From contig NZ_CP015405.2 of the NCBI RefSeq assembly GCF_001689125.2, forward strand, positions 1,455,001 to 1,519,000: a DNA stretch of 64,000 nt. The letters are read 5' to 3'. Positions 1-9,402 of the stretch are shown in pieces. The notes under the pieces were generated by a model, which saw nothing but the letters and a program-made list of their open reading frames with translations, made no database searches and was not told the DNA's origin. Both the position numbers and the translations under genes were made by a program. The stretch is from Blautia pseudococcoides (GTDB lineage: Bacteria; Bacillota; Clostridia; Lachnospirales; Lachnospiraceae). How positions within the stretch are numbered: position 1 is the first letter of the stretch; the number at the start of each line of letters is the position of its first letter.

Positions 1-3000
1 CTGTCTTGCCGCTGATCTCCTGATTTTTTCCCTGTTCCTCCACTGCCTTACAGGAACAAAACTGTCTGCACTGACCATTCCTTTTTCTGCCAGCTCCATG
101 AGCAGGCTGCGCACATCTTTGGATAGGGGAAGATGCGTCAGGGCTTTCAGAAAACTGGCACCCCGCCTGCAAAGCTCCCGGTAGAGAATTTTTTCCTCTG
201 CTGCTTCCGGTTCCTCGGCTTGCATATCTCCGGAAAGGGGCGCGTTCCAGTCAATCTCTTCATACCGGAGAAAACAAAGCATGTCTCCGGGCAGCATTTT
301 CCAGAAATAATCCCCTTCTGTCAGGATCCGGTCAAGCAGACCTTCACTGTATCTTTGGATTCTTCTGGCAAAGATGATATTTTCCCAGAATGATACGGGA
401 AATCCCTGTCCACAGAATAATTCTATGGTCTGCTTTAACTGCTCCTCCGGTGAAGCATTGACCAGGACCCGGCCTGCGGTCAGGGAGGCATAGTGTTCCG
501 GCGGCTGTGTGACTGCCTCCATGCGCAATCCCCGGATGGTGGCGTTTCTTGCCCTGTCGTAGAGTTTGGCGTGGTAATAAAAGCCGCTGTCCTCCACCAG
601 CTCCTTTTGGGCGCACAAGGTTTCCAGCCATTGGACCATGCAGTCCATGCCCGGCAGATAGCGCTCCTGAATCTGCTTGGCAGTCCGGGGCCCCCGGTAA
701 TAGAGCATCCGCCGTATGATGTGCATACCATCCTGTTTATCCAGATCGGTAAGTGCATTTTTATATTCTTCATGCTGTTCCGCGGCAATCCAAAGTCCCG
801 GTTCCATATAGTCTGCCATTTCCTGTGCCGCCAGTTCCTCCAGCCAGTCCGATATACAGCAAAGTTTTGGAGTTCCCGCGTACATATCCTGCAGCTCCGA
901 TACTGTTACATCGCCTTCCATCATCAGAAGAGTGTGCAGACCTTCGGCATCCTCGGGAAGTTTTCTGTGCTCCTGCACCTTTTTGAGTGACTCTGCCGAT
1001 GGTTTCACCTTTTCCATATAGCGCAGTTCGTCATATACGGCCTGCCGGATTCCCGGTGTAGTTGGGGAATATTCGTACATCTCTGCAGCCTCCACGCGCC
1101 ACTGCATGGGCAGTGACATGGGGGAGGGCGTATCCAGATAAACTTCCCTGACAGCTATCTGACTGCTCTGCACTGCATGGAGTATGCCAAGCATACCCTC
1201 TATGTCCCACTGGTCTTCCAGACACTCCCTCTGCGTCTCACGTATCAGGGGATGATTCTTTTCCTGAACAAGGGACTCCAGCATTTCCGTGCTGCGAAGC
1301 CGCTGCATCCACAGGGGCTGCCTTCCGTTCCGCTTCATACCCATCATTAGAGCCCTGGCTGCATTGTAACGGAATGTCATGTTAAAGACAGGTGTTGCCG
1401 GAAGCATAGCTTCCAGGTTCTCTCTTGCTTTTTCCGTATCTATGGAAAATAAAATGCCCTCCGGCAGAACCTCTTCCCCATAGGGATACAAAAGAATTCC
1501 GTCCTCTTCCTCCACGCAGCCCACCGGATTTCCTGTTAATTTCTGGGCTGCGTCCTGAAGAAGAAGGGACAGGGGCGTATTGATCCTTTTTCCAAAGAGC
1601 GCGTGCAGCATGATCTGGCTGCTCCCTGTGGAGTCCTTGAAATGTTCTGCCACGATGGTCCTGTCATCAGGCAGAATGCCGGTGGCTTTTAACTGGCGCT
1701 CTAAAAATCCTGAGGTATTTTCCCGGGCAGCCTGGTCAAGTCCAAGATTCTCCAGTTCCTCCGTAAGCCTGCCCCTTCGCTCAGCTTCAGATAACGTTCT
1801 CATGATCCTGCCGAATGCCAGACTGGTTCCAAGGCTCCGGCCCTTGATCTCGCCTTTCCAGAAAGGAAGCCTGGCGCCCTCCGCGCCGGTCTGAGTAACC
1901 ACCACGGTATCTTTATCCTGCCCCACGATCTTCCAGGCAAAGGAGCCTAACAGGAATCGGTCCCCAAGCTGTGATTCATAGACAAACTCCTCGTCCAGTT
2001 CCCCCACTTTTACACCGTCTTCTGTCTTGGCTGTATACATGCCTTTGTCCGGTATGGTTCCTCCTGCTGCCACAGCCAGCATCCGGCTGTAAGTGTTGGC
2101 AAAGACCTGTTCGTGCAGTCTGTCGTACAGAATGCGGGGGCGCACGGGAATTTCCCGTTTATGCTCATGATCGCCTGCCAGCATGGCCAGGACATCTTTC
2201 ACATCCTGCCTGGAGACAGAACGGAAGGTATACGTGCGGGAAAGGATTTCCATTACGTCATCCACCGTGTAGGCAGTACACGGAATACCGCCGGAACCTT
2301 TATCTGTCTCCTGGTTTTTGGCTGTGGCAGCCATGGACACCAAATGCTGTGCCAGTACATCCAGACACATACTGGGCGGGCAGGCCTGTTCTATCCCTCC
2401 CTGTCTGGCCACCTGGGCTGTCATGCCGCAGTATAATGTCTCGGAGGCAGTCCGGGGGTACATATACATAACGCTGACCCGGCCGGGATTATGTCCTGCC
2501 CGGCCAAGACGCTGCATGGTACTGGAAATGGTGCGCGGACAGCCAATCTGCAGTACCTGGTCAATATCGCCCACATCAATTCCCAGCTCCATGGAGGAGG
2601 TGGCACACAGCAGGCGCAGGTTTCCTTTCCGGAGGGAGTCCTCCACTTCTGCCCGCTGTTCCTTTGACAGACTGCCATGGTGCACACGGGCGAAATCCTC
2701 CCCCCCAAGCTGATTGACATAGTAGGCAAGTTTTTCCGCATATCTCCGTCCTTCGGAAAAAGCGATCACGCTTCTGCACTGCAGGCACCTGCTGTATACT
2801 TTCTCTGCCAGCTCCTCCCAGACCGGGTCTTTTTTTCTTCCGGGCGCCTGTGCTATGCCGTTTACCTCAATTTGTACCTCTTTCTGCATTTGGGGGGCAA
2901 CGATATGTGCCGGTTCAGGTGAAAGATAACCGGCCGCTGTCTGAAGGGGCTCTATGGTGGCAGATAATCCAATCCTCTGGAGAGGATGTCTGCATAGGCT

Positions 3001-3579
3001 GTCTAATCTGGCAGCGGACAGCATCAGGTGGGCACCGCGCTTGGTATCAATCAGCGCGTGCAGTTCGTCGATCACCAGTGCTCCGGCTGTTTTAAGGACT
3101 GTCCGCCCGGTTCGGCTGGTCAGCATTAGATACAGGGATTCCGGTGTAATGATAAGTATGTGAGGGGGATGTTTTACCATCCTCTGCCGCTCTTTCTGAG
3201 GGGTATCCCCGGTTCGTATGCCTACACGGATCTTCCCGGCACCTTCTCCGCCCTCCATAGCTCCGATTCCGTCCAGAGGCCTGTTTAAATTTTCTCTGAT
3301 ATCTCCGGCCAGAGATTTCAGGGGAGAAACATAAATCAGATAGAGTTCCTCCTTCAGTCCCCCCTCTTTTGCCAATGCCTGCAGACGGTCAATAAATACC
3401 AGAAAGGCGGACAATGTTTTTCCGGTTCCGGTAGGCGCGCTGATGAGTACGGGGCCGCCTTCTTTTATGGCAGGCCATGCTTCCTGCTGGACTTTTGTGG
3501 GCTGTCCGAAGGCCTGCCTGAACCAGGAAGCGGTGGGCTGTGTAAATAGGTTCAGGCTGTCTTGTGTCATATCTTTCAT
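1..3579 (-). CDS. Lhr-like ATP-dependent helicase (5' part, C-terminus beyond window)
   Basis: My reading of the minus strand stays open for 1193 codons from the ATG at 3579 to the window edge, so the C-terminus is missing. Near residue 45 there is a Walker A-like APTGTGKT, then DELH as the DExH box, and further on motifs typical of helicase domain 2 (ATSSMELGIDVGDID, then QRLGRAGH). This order and the long C-terminal extension fit Lhr-type superfamily 2 helicases, which unwind nucleic acids with ATP and are linked to DNA or RNA repair. A GGAAAGG ribosome site sits upstream of the ATG, and an overlapping ATG two frames away stops at once, which supports the start. It is divergent from the MerR gene. 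The biological role in this organism is unknown. Confidence 0.85.
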   Translation of the reverse strand, partial: MKDMTQDSLNLFTQPTASWFRQAFGQPTKVQQEAWPAIKEGGPVLISAPTGTGKTLSAFLVFIDRLQALAKEGGLKEELYLIYVSPLKSLAGDIRENLNRPLDGIGAMEGGEGAGKIRVGIRTGDTPQKERQRMVKHPPHILIITPESLYLMLTSRTGRTVLKTAGALVIDELHALIDTKRGAHLMLSAARLDSLCRHPLQRIGLSATIEPLQTAAGYLSPEPAHIVAPQMQKEVQIEVNGIAQAPGRKKDPVWEELAEKVYSRCLQCRSVIAFSEGRRYAEKLAYYVNQLGGEDFARVHHGSLSKEQRAEVEDSLRKGNLRLLCATSSMELGIDVGDIDQVLQIGCPRTISSTMQRLGRAGHNPGRVSVMYMYPRTASETLYCGMTAQVARQGGIEQACPPSMCLDVLAQHLVSMAATAKNQETDKGSGGIPCTAYTVDDVMEILSRTYTFRSVSRQDVKDVLAMLAGDHEHKREIPVRPRILYDRLHEQVFANTYSRMLAVAAGGTIPDKGMYTAKTEDGVKVGELDEEFVYESQLGDRFLLGSFAWKIVGQDKDTVVVTQTGAEGARLPFWKGEIKGRSLGTSLAFGRIMRTLSEAERRGRLTEELENLGLDQAARENTSGFLERQLKATGILPDDRTIVAEHFKDSTGSSQIMLHALFGKRINTPLSLLLQDAAQKLTGNPVGCVEEEDGILLYPYGEEVLPEGILFSIDTEKARENLEAMLPATPVFNMTFRYNAARALMMGMKRNGRQPLWMQRLRSTEMLESLVQEKNHPLIRETQRECLEDQWDIEGMLGILHAVQSSQIAVREVYLDTPSPMSLPMQWRVEAAEMYEYSPTTPGIRQAVYDELRYMEKVKPSAESLKKVQEHRKLPEDAEGLHTLLMMEGDVTVSELQDMYAGTPKLCCISDWLEELAAQEMADYMEPGLWIAAEQHEEYKNALTDLDKQDGMHIIRRMLYYRGPRTAKQIQERYLPGMDCMVQWLETLCAQKELVEDSGFYYHAKLYDRARNATIRGLRMEAVTQPPEHYASLTAGRVLVNASPEEQLKQTIELFCGQGFPVSFWENIIFARRIQRYSEGLLDRILTEGDYFWKMLPGDMLCFLRYEEIDWNAPLSGDMQAEEPEAAEEKILYRELCRRGASFLKALTHLPLSKDVRSLLMELAEKGMVSADSFVPVRQWRNREKIRRSAARQ

Positions 3580-3677
3580 GTGTTCATCCTTTCCATACCT
3601 GTATTTCAGCCGGTAGAAACCGGGTAAATGTTCTGTTACGATTGTACACCAAAAGGAAGGTCTCGTGTAGGGTTTCA

Positions 3678-3706
3678 TTGGCTTTTTCCACCTATTTTGT
3701 TATAAT
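3678..3706 (+). promoter_or_regulatory. Promoter of the MerR-family regulator gene
   Basis: TTGGCT at 3678-3683 and TATAAT at 3701-3706 are separated by 17 bp, a near-consensus sigma-A arrangement. It lies about 40 bp upstream of the TTG start of the regulator. Seen in sequence; activity is inferred. Confidence 0.65.
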
Positions 3707-3743
3707 TACCTGTGTAAAGAGAAAATGGCAAGGAGAACAGATT

Positions 3744-4559
3744 TTGAAAGAAGGATATTATTTGATCGGTGAGGTCAGTAAAATAACAGGAATATCAAAA
3801 GATACCCTGCATTTCTATAATAAAATCGGACTTCTGGTACCGGATTACATAGAGGAAAAGAACCAATACCGCTACTACTCCCGCTGGAATCTGTGGCAAT
3901 TGGATATTATAACCACATGCCGCAAACTGAGCGTGCCTTTGGACAAGGTAAAACAGATACTGGATTTTCATGACAACAGCAAGATCACACAGCTTCTGCT
4001 GGATTACAGAAATGAAGCCCTCCGGCTGAGCAGATATTATCAGCAGGTGGCGGAGGATATCCTGTGGTATGACGAGGAAAATAAAAGGGTCTCAAAAGCG
4101 ATCCACTCTGATGTGGTAAAAAAGAAATGGCTGAAGGGGGAGACTGTGATCGCCGGCATAATGGCTGGGGACGGTACCTCCTATCACGCCAATCTGCAGG
4201 CTGCTGCCAAGGATGAACTTCGGTTTGCGGACACTATACAGAGAAAGTACGGATATATACTGGATCTGGAGGAAATGAAAAAGGGAAACATCTATAAATG
4301 CAGGGAATATCTGAAAATCGCGGACAGCAGTTATTCACACGTCAGCCCTGAAAATCTGCATGTCACGCCAACAGGGGAGTATGCGGTCTGTATTGTCCGG
4401 ATCATCCGGGAATCTGCGGATTTTGAACCGCTTTTTGCCTGGATGGAAGAACGCGGATATACAACAGATGCCGTGTATGCAGATGAACTGGGACTGCAGC
4501 TTTTTGATTACATAGACGATTATTACTGTGAAATAAAAGCTCATTTGACAAAAAAATAA
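3744..4559 (+). CDS. MerR-family transcriptional regulator with C-terminal effector-binding domain
   Basis: The product is about 271 residues. Residues 1-70 form a MerR winged helix (LIGEVSKITGISKDTLHFYNK, then NQYRYYSRWNL), followed by a dimerising helix and a C-terminal GyrI/AraC-type ligand domain, as in multidrug-sensing BltR/BmrR relatives. I chose the TTG at 3744 because AAGGAG lies 8 bp upstream and MerR homology begins there; the open frame itself runs further upstream. The next gene on the same strand is a MATE pump, and the gap carries a MerR-type promoter, so the regulator probably activates the pump on drug binding. The ligand cannot be told from sequence. Confidence 0.85.
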   Translation: MKEGYYLIGEVSKITGISKDTLHFYNKIGLLVPDYIEEKNQYRYYSRWNLWQLDIITTCRKLSVPLDKVKQILDFHDNSKITQLLLDYRNEALRLSRYYQQVAEDILWYDEENKRVSKAIHSDVVKKKWLKGETVIAGIMAGDGTSYHANLQAAAKDELRFADTIQRKYGYILDLEEMKKGNIYKCREYLKIADSSYSHVSPENLHVTPTGEYAVCIVRIIRESADFEPLFAWMEERGYTTDAVYADELGLQLFDYIDDYYCEIKAHLTKK

Positions 4560-4567
4560 ATTAGCGC

Positions 4568-4598
4568 TTGACTGTGTAGTTACTCCATCCTTTATTCT
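4568..4598 (+). promoter_or_regulatory. MerR-type promoter/operator for the MATE gene
   Basis: TTGACT (4568-4573) and TATTCT (4593-4598) are 19 bp apart. This is longer than the usual 17 bp and typical of promoters that MerR proteins remodel. The spacer carries an imperfect dyad, TGTAGT-T-ACTCCA, with five of six positions matching. The position just upstream of the pump gene supports control by the preceding regulator. Binding is inferred. Confidence 0.6.
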
Positions 4599-4625
4599 TT
4601 TTTCGTTGAGAAAGGATGGTTACAT

Positions 4626-5978
4626 ATGAAACAGACACCTATATGGAAATTACTGCTCAAATTATCGCCTCCGGTTATGCTTGCCCTGCTGATTCAGTCC
4701 GTGTATAACATAGTGGACAGCTATTTTGTGGCAAAATACTCGGCGGAGGGCCTGACTGCCCTGTCTATTATTTTCCCCGTTCAGCTTCTGATGACTGCCG
4801 TGGCAACCGGGACCGGAACAGGCATCAACATTCTGGTTTCGCGCATGGATGGGGCTGATGCGGCAGGTCCCCAGAATGATATTATAAAAAGCGGATTCTT
4901 TCTGGGAATCGTGAATTTTGTGGTGTTTGCCGCTATTGGACTGCCGGTATTGAATGCCTACTGCAGGTTTTCCTCTGACCAGCCTATGGTCCAGGCAGGG
5001 GGAATGCGGTACGGTGCCATTATCTTTCTGTTTTCCCTGGGCATGTTTGTGGAGGCCAGCTGTACAAAAATACTGCAGGCCAGGGGAAATATGGTCCTTC
5101 CCATGTGCGCACAGATCTTAGGCGCACTGCTCAATATTGTGCTGGACCCGCTTCTGATTTTCGGAAAGTTTGGTTTTCCTGTTATGGGAATCCGGGGAGC
5201 TGCCATTGCCACTGTGATCGGTCAATGGAGTACCATGGCGGTGGTCCTGATCTCATTGCTGCGGCATGGTCCCTTAAACGGCAGGATTAGGGTAAAAAGC
5301 TGTGTCCTGATTTATAAGACCGGGCTGCCTGCCATTATCATGCAGTCCCTCTATACCCTGTATATGGTCGGCCTGAACCTGATCCTGAAGCAATTTACAG
5401 AAGATGCAGTCACTGTACTCGGCCTTTACTATAAACTGCAGACTTTCTTCTTTATCCCCCTTATGGGGCTTCAGCAGGTGATCCTGCCTGTCATGAGCTT
5501 TAACTATGGAGCCGGGGATCATCGGCGGGTGAAAGATACACTTAAATGTTCCGTTGCAGCCTCTGTCATCGTGATGACCCTTGGCTGCGGAATTTTCATG
5601 GCAGTACCGGGCGAACTGCTTTCCATCTTTTCCGGGAAAAAAGAGATTCTGGAGATTGGCTGTACTGCGCTCCGCATAATTTCCCTGAGTTTTATTCCGG
5701 CAGCTTTTGTGATCATGCTGACTGTCTATTTCCAGGGGGTAAATATGGGAAAGGCAAGTATCAGCATTACTATACTGCGGCAGATCATACTTCTGGTGCC
5801 TTTGGCATGGATCTTTCATTTTAAAGGGCTCTCTTATGTATGGCTGACTTTTCCGGTAACAGAGCTGATCGCACTTGTGTTCTGCGTCTGCTTATATACC
5901 GGAAAGAGACCGGAGGATGCACGGAAAGAAAAAACAGCGGCGGGTACATATGACTGCAGTGCGGTCTCAGACCTCTGA
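4626..5978 (+). CDS. MATE-family multidrug efflux transporter
   Basis: A 450-residue membrane protein with about twelve hydrophobic segments and MATE features: the N-terminal LLKLSPPVMLALLIQSVYNIVDS stretch and a repeated two-lobe layout. MATE proteins export cationic drugs or metabolites in exchange for Na+ or H+. AAAGGATGG precedes the ATG. The gene follows a MerR regulator and a MerR-type promoter, which suggests inducible drug efflux. The C-terminal 25 residues are polar and look cytoplasmic. No intrinsic terminator is evident in the 98 bp before the convergent permease gene. The substrate is unknown. Confidence 0.9.
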   Translation: MKQTPIWKLLLKLSPPVMLALLIQSVYNIVDSYFVAKYSAEGLTALSIIFPVQLLMTAVATGTGTGINILVSRMDGADAAGPQNDIIKSGFFLGIVNFVVFAAIGLPVLNAYCRFSSDQPMVQAGGMRYGAIIFLFSLGMFVEASCTKILQARGNMVLPMCAQILGALLNIVLDPLLIFGKFGFPVMGIRGAAIATVIGQWSTMAVVLISLLRHGPLNGRIRVKSCVLIYKTGLPAIIMQSLYTLYMVGLNLILKQFTEDAVTVLGLYYKLQTFFFIPLMGLQQVILPVMSFNYGAGDHRRVKDTLKCSVAASVIVMTLGCGIFMAVPGELLSIFSGKKEILEIGCTALRIISLSFIPAAFVIMLTVYFQGVNMGKASISITILRQIILLVPLAWIFHFKGLSYVWLTFPVTELIALVFCVCLYTGKRPEDARKEKTAAGTYDCSAVSDL

Positions 5979-6076
5979 CAGTTCTGTTGGGGAGGAAAAA
6001 TGGTTACCTCATAGACTACGCCTTAAGACTTATTTCTATTGATACCGTAAACCATGCACCGAGAGAAAAGGAAAAT

Positions 6077-8545
6077 TTATTCTGAGAACCGGATACGCTC
6101 AATCATACTCTGCTTTCTGAAATTCTTCATGATCAGATAGGTCAGAAGAATCTGGATGATAAGGATAACGGCGACCAGAATCACCGTCTGCATGACCGGA
6201 TAATGGTATCCGACGATACCTAATATCTTGTGTTCTTTTACATATAAAAAGGTAAGATAGCCGAGGATGTTTCCAATCCCCAGGGAGAACAGAAGGGTTC
6301 CCGCCGTGTAGAAGACACCCTCCATCTGGAGCATATGCACCATCTGTTTTTCAGAGAGACCGATGGCCTGCATGATACCCAGCTCTCTTCTTCTCACATA
6401 GATACTGTTGACCATAGTGTTGATCAGGTTCATAATACCCACACCGCTCAGAACGATCATGAATACATAACAGAGTTGGGAGGTAAAACGGGTAATTTTC
6501 TCATTGTACGCTACTTCATCCTCATAGCTTATCAGGTTAAGCAGCCCTGTTTCTTTTATGAGTGCCTGGAGCTGTGTTTCAGCATTTTTCAGTTCACTGC
6601 CGCTTGCAGCTATGGACCAGTAATAATCCATATCAAGTCCTGCCAGTTCTTTGATCACTGAATCAGGCAGGACAAGAAAAGCAAAATGGCTCAGTCCATA
6701 CGGCATATCAGCAATAGCCGCGATCTCAAATGTTTTTTCAACCGGATCATTTCCGGAAATGATGGAAATGCGGACCGTATCTCCTATTTTGGTGCCGGGC
6801 ATATAACTCTGCATATTTTTGTCTATGAGAATTTTATCCCCCTGCTGCAGCTCCTCATAAGTACAAGAACCCTCCACGATGGATTTTTCCATCCTGTCTG
6901 CATATTCCTCAGGTATTCCGATTATGCTTGTCTTCCATATGTCATCTCCATCCATATGATCCGGGAGCTCCACATCTAAACGACTGGATTTTGTGATCTT
7001 CTCTACACCCGGTATGGCAAGTACCTGCTTTTCAAAATCCGGGTTCAGAGGATTATTCTGGCATATGGCGGACCATTCCAGGTCAGGATGCATCTTATCT
7101 CCGGAGGTGCTGTCTACCGATAAAACAAAGTCATCAAAGATGGAATCTCTTGCGATCTCTTTTGGTTCTAAACAGGACAGGATAGTGGAAATTACCATAA
7201 AAAGGATTCCTATCAGACTCAGGGTCACGATGGTCATTATTGTGCGCTTTTTGTTTCTTGAAAGATTGGCTCCTGTCAGATGGAGCAGGTTCATTTCCAG
7301 GTGGCCTTTGCGAACTTTTTTCTTTGTTTTTATACTTCCGTCGTACCGCATGGCTTCCACTGGGGAAATCCTGGACGCGATCTGCATGGGGCGAAGCAGG
7401 GCAAGCGCTACGGTGAGTAACGTGACAACTACAGCCATAACATACATCCATGGTTTCAACAGGACGATCTCATGATTGTTGACCAGTTCTTTCATTACCG
7501 CAGCCATGGCGTCATCGGGACTGAACGCAGTAGTCAGATACCGGTATCCCACGGTGGAAAAAATGCTTCCTGCAATTAATCCGGCCGGTACCGCCATACA
7601 GGCAGTCAGCATGCCTTCCCGAAAGACAATCTGCCGTATCTGCTTTTTGGTGGCACCCAATGCCTTGATCTTGCCAAATTCCTGTACTTTATATATCATG
7701 GATATATAGTAAAGGCTGTAAATGGTCATGATGCCTGCCAATATGACAATAAGAAGGACTCCCGCGGTTCCTGTATACAGGGAAGGGTCTTTATAGTTGG
7801 CAGCAAGGTAGAGTAAATTTTCAACTATATTCGCTTCGGAAATACCCAGCTCTTTTGCAAGATCATCGTATATTCCTTTGATATCCGTGGTGTTCATGGA
7901 ATCATCGGCTGCGATCCGAAGCATCACCCTGTATTTACGCACTTCCACAGGCTGTTCCTGCTCCATAAAATCTTTGGAGACCATAGCGGAATACATATTG
8001 GAATCATCGTTCTCTTTTGGAGAGGGGAGCAGTCCGGTGATAACAAAACTTTGTTTCTTCTCAATTCCGATACCATCCCCTTCTATTGGCTGGTAGGGGA
8101 GTTCTATGGTGTCCCCGATATCTGCTGTGATCCCTAATATATTTAAAAGCGCGTTGGATACGGCAATCTCGTTTCCGTTTTCAGGAAAGGAGCCTTCCTC
8201 CAGCTTTATTTTTCCTAACTTCCGGGCTGTCTCATCCATGTAGACCATGACAGCGGTTCCATCCGGTACCGGTATCTGCGCCGGATCCTGGCGAAAGCCC
8301 ATGGTTTCCACTTCTGCTCTGTGGGAAAGTTCCTCCCCGGTATTGACATCCACGTTTCGGTACATAACATGAAATGTGGGGTAAATTTTGTTGGCAGCCG
8401 CCATCTCTAAATCTACAGTGCCCAGACCAAGTGCCGGAACCACAAAGATAAGGATGGTGGTCAGGAAAATGGCAATACCGGCCATGATATTCTTTCCTTT
8501 GTTCTGTTTGAAGTTGGAGAGCGCAGTTTGGTTTATTGTGTTCAT
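6077..8545 (-). CDS. ABC transporter permease, FtsX/MacB type
   Basis: An 822-residue permease. It has one N-terminal membrane helix, a large extracellular domain (about residues 40-260), three helices near 265-400, a second helix and extracellular domain, and three C-terminal helices, i.e. the duplicated FtsX layout of efflux or peptide-sensing exporters. The KALGATKKQI and QAIGLSEKQM cytoplasmic loops are the usual ATPase-coupling elements. The ATG overlaps the ATPase stop by 4 bp, so both are translated together. A neighbouring two-component system suggests antimicrobial-peptide or envelope-stress defence; the substrate is unproved. Confidence 0.88.
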   Translation of the reverse strand: MNTINQTALSNFKQNKGKNIMAGIAIFLTTILIFVVPALGLGTVDLEMAAANKIYPTFHVMYRNVDVNTGEELSHRAEVETMGFRQDPAQIPVPDGTAVMVYMDETARKLGKIKLEEGSFPENGNEIAVSNALLNILGITADIGDTIELPYQPIEGDGIGIEKKQSFVITGLLPSPKENDDSNMYSAMVSKDFMEQEQPVEVRKYRVMLRIAADDSMNTTDIKGIYDDLAKELGISEANIVENLLYLAANYKDPSLYTGTAGVLLIVILAGIMTIYSLYYISMIYKVQEFGKIKALGATKKQIRQIVFREGMLTACMAVPAGLIAGSIFSTVGYRYLTTAFSPDDAMAAVMKELVNNHEIVLLKPWMYVMAVVVTLLTVALALLRPMQIASRISPVEAMRYDGSIKTKKKVRKGHLEMNLLHLTGANLSRNKKRTIMTIVTLSLIGILFMVISTILSCLEPKEIARDSIFDDFVLSVDSTSGDKMHPDLEWSAICQNNPLNPDFEKQVLAIPGVEKITKSSRLDVELPDHMDGDDIWKTSIIGIPEEYADRMEKSIVEGSCTYEELQQGDKILIDKNMQSYMPGTKIGDTVRISIISGNDPVEKTFEIAAIADMPYGLSHFAFLVLPDSVIKELAGLDMDYYWSIAASGSELKNAETQLQALIKETGLLNLISYEDEVAYNEKITRFTSQLCYVFMIVLSGVGIMNLINTMVNSIYVRRRELGIMQAIGLSEKQMVHMLQMEGVFYTAGTLLFSLGIGNILGYLTFLYVKEHKILGIVGYHYPVMQTVILVAVILIIQILLTYLIMKNFRKQSMIERIRFSE

Positions 8546-9216
8546 TGGCTCACCACCTTACCGTCCTCAATGACAAGAACCCTGTCAGCCATCTGCGCAA
8601 TGGTCTCGTCATGGGTGATCATCACCAATGTCTGTCCGTATTCGTTTACACAGGACTTTAAAAGAGAGATGACTTCCAATTCCGTCCTGGAATCCAGGTT
8701 TCCGGTTGGCTCATCTGCCAGAATGATGGCTGGTTTGGCAGCAAGGGCACGGGCAATGGCAGCTCTCTGCTGCTGTCCTCCCGAAAGAGTATTGGGCAGG
8801 GATTTCAGTTTGTCCGCGATTCCGATACGCTCGGTAAGGTCTTTTACAAATGTATGGTCCGCTTTCTTTTTGTCTAAGCCCATGGGGAGCACTATATTTT
8901 CCCAGACATTCAGAGAGGGGATCAGATTATAGTTCTGGAAAATAAATCCGATTTTTCTTCTCCGGAATACAGCCAGCTCCTCGTCTTTTAAATCAAATAC
9001 ACTTTTTCCTTCTATCAGGACTTTGCCGCTGTCCGGACGGTCCAGTGCGCCCAGCATATGCAGCAGCGTACTCTTTCCGGAACCGGAACGGCCTACAATG
9101 GCGGTGAATTCCCCCCGTTGTATGGTCATGGTGGTGTGGTCTATGGCTTTCACCAGATTATCCCCGCTGCCGTAATATTTGCATAAGTCTTTTGTTTCCA
9201 ATAGCATTGATCTCAT
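8542..9216 (-). CDS. ABC transporter ATP-binding protein (MacB/LolD type)
   Basis: A 224-residue ATPase with Walker A GRSGSGKS, Q-loop FQNYNLIP, signature LSGGQQQR, Walker [12 protein letters not shown] and the H-loop THDE. The QQQR signature and length match the LolD/MacB/BceA-like group that drives FtsX-type permeases. It is first in a two-gene operon with the permease downstream (4-bp overlap). Upstream lies an 11-bp inverted repeat likely to bind a response regulator. ATG codons occur at residues 1 and 4; the first gives better spacing to the GGAGAA site. Confidence 0.92.
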   Translation of the reverse strand: MRSMLLETKDLCKYYGSGDNLVKAIDHTTMTIQRGEFTAIVGRSGSGKSTLLHMLGALDRPDSGKVLIEGKSVFDLKDEELAVFRRRKIGFIFQNYNLIPSLNVWENIVLPMGLDKKKADHTFVKDLTERIGIADKLKSLPNTLSGGQQQRAAIARALAAKPAIILADEPTGNLDSRTELEVISLLKSCVNEYGQTLVMITHDETIAQMADRVLVIEDGKVVSQ

Positions 9217-9265
9217 AGGGGTTCTCCTTGTTTGATGCTTTATTTTATCTTTATTTTACACGGGC

Positions 9266-9310
9266 ATTCTTACAAAAGCATTTCAGACAGGATAACAGAT
9301 TTGTAAGAAT
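9266..9310 (-). promoter_or_regulatory. Inverted repeat operator upstream of the ABC operon
   Basis: ATTCTTACAAA (9266-9276) and TTTGTAAGAAT (9300-9310) are perfect reverse complements, with left edges about 33 bp (three helical turns) apart. The repeat is 50-95 bp upstream of the ATPase start, just above an AT-rich -10-like TAAAAT. An OmpR-type regulator encoded next door is the obvious candidate to bind. Repeat seen; binding inferred. Confidence 0.55.
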
Positions 9311-9340
9311 TCATTCCACAGCCAGGAAAAAAGCCATGCA

Positions 9341-9374
9341 GAAATATAAAAAGGCTGCCTGTATGAGCAGCCTT
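9341..9374 (-). terminator. Intrinsic terminator of the two-component operon
   Basis: An 8-bp GC-rich stem (AAGGCTGC at 9351-9358 with GCAGCCTT at 9367-9374) and an 8-nt loop are followed, reading leftward, by TTTTTATATTTC. It lies 28 bp beyond the sensor kinase stop and before the ABC operon control region, so the two operons are separate. Confidence 0.75.
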
Positions 9375-9402
9375 GCATTGGATAGGCAGTTTGTGATGAA
9401 AT

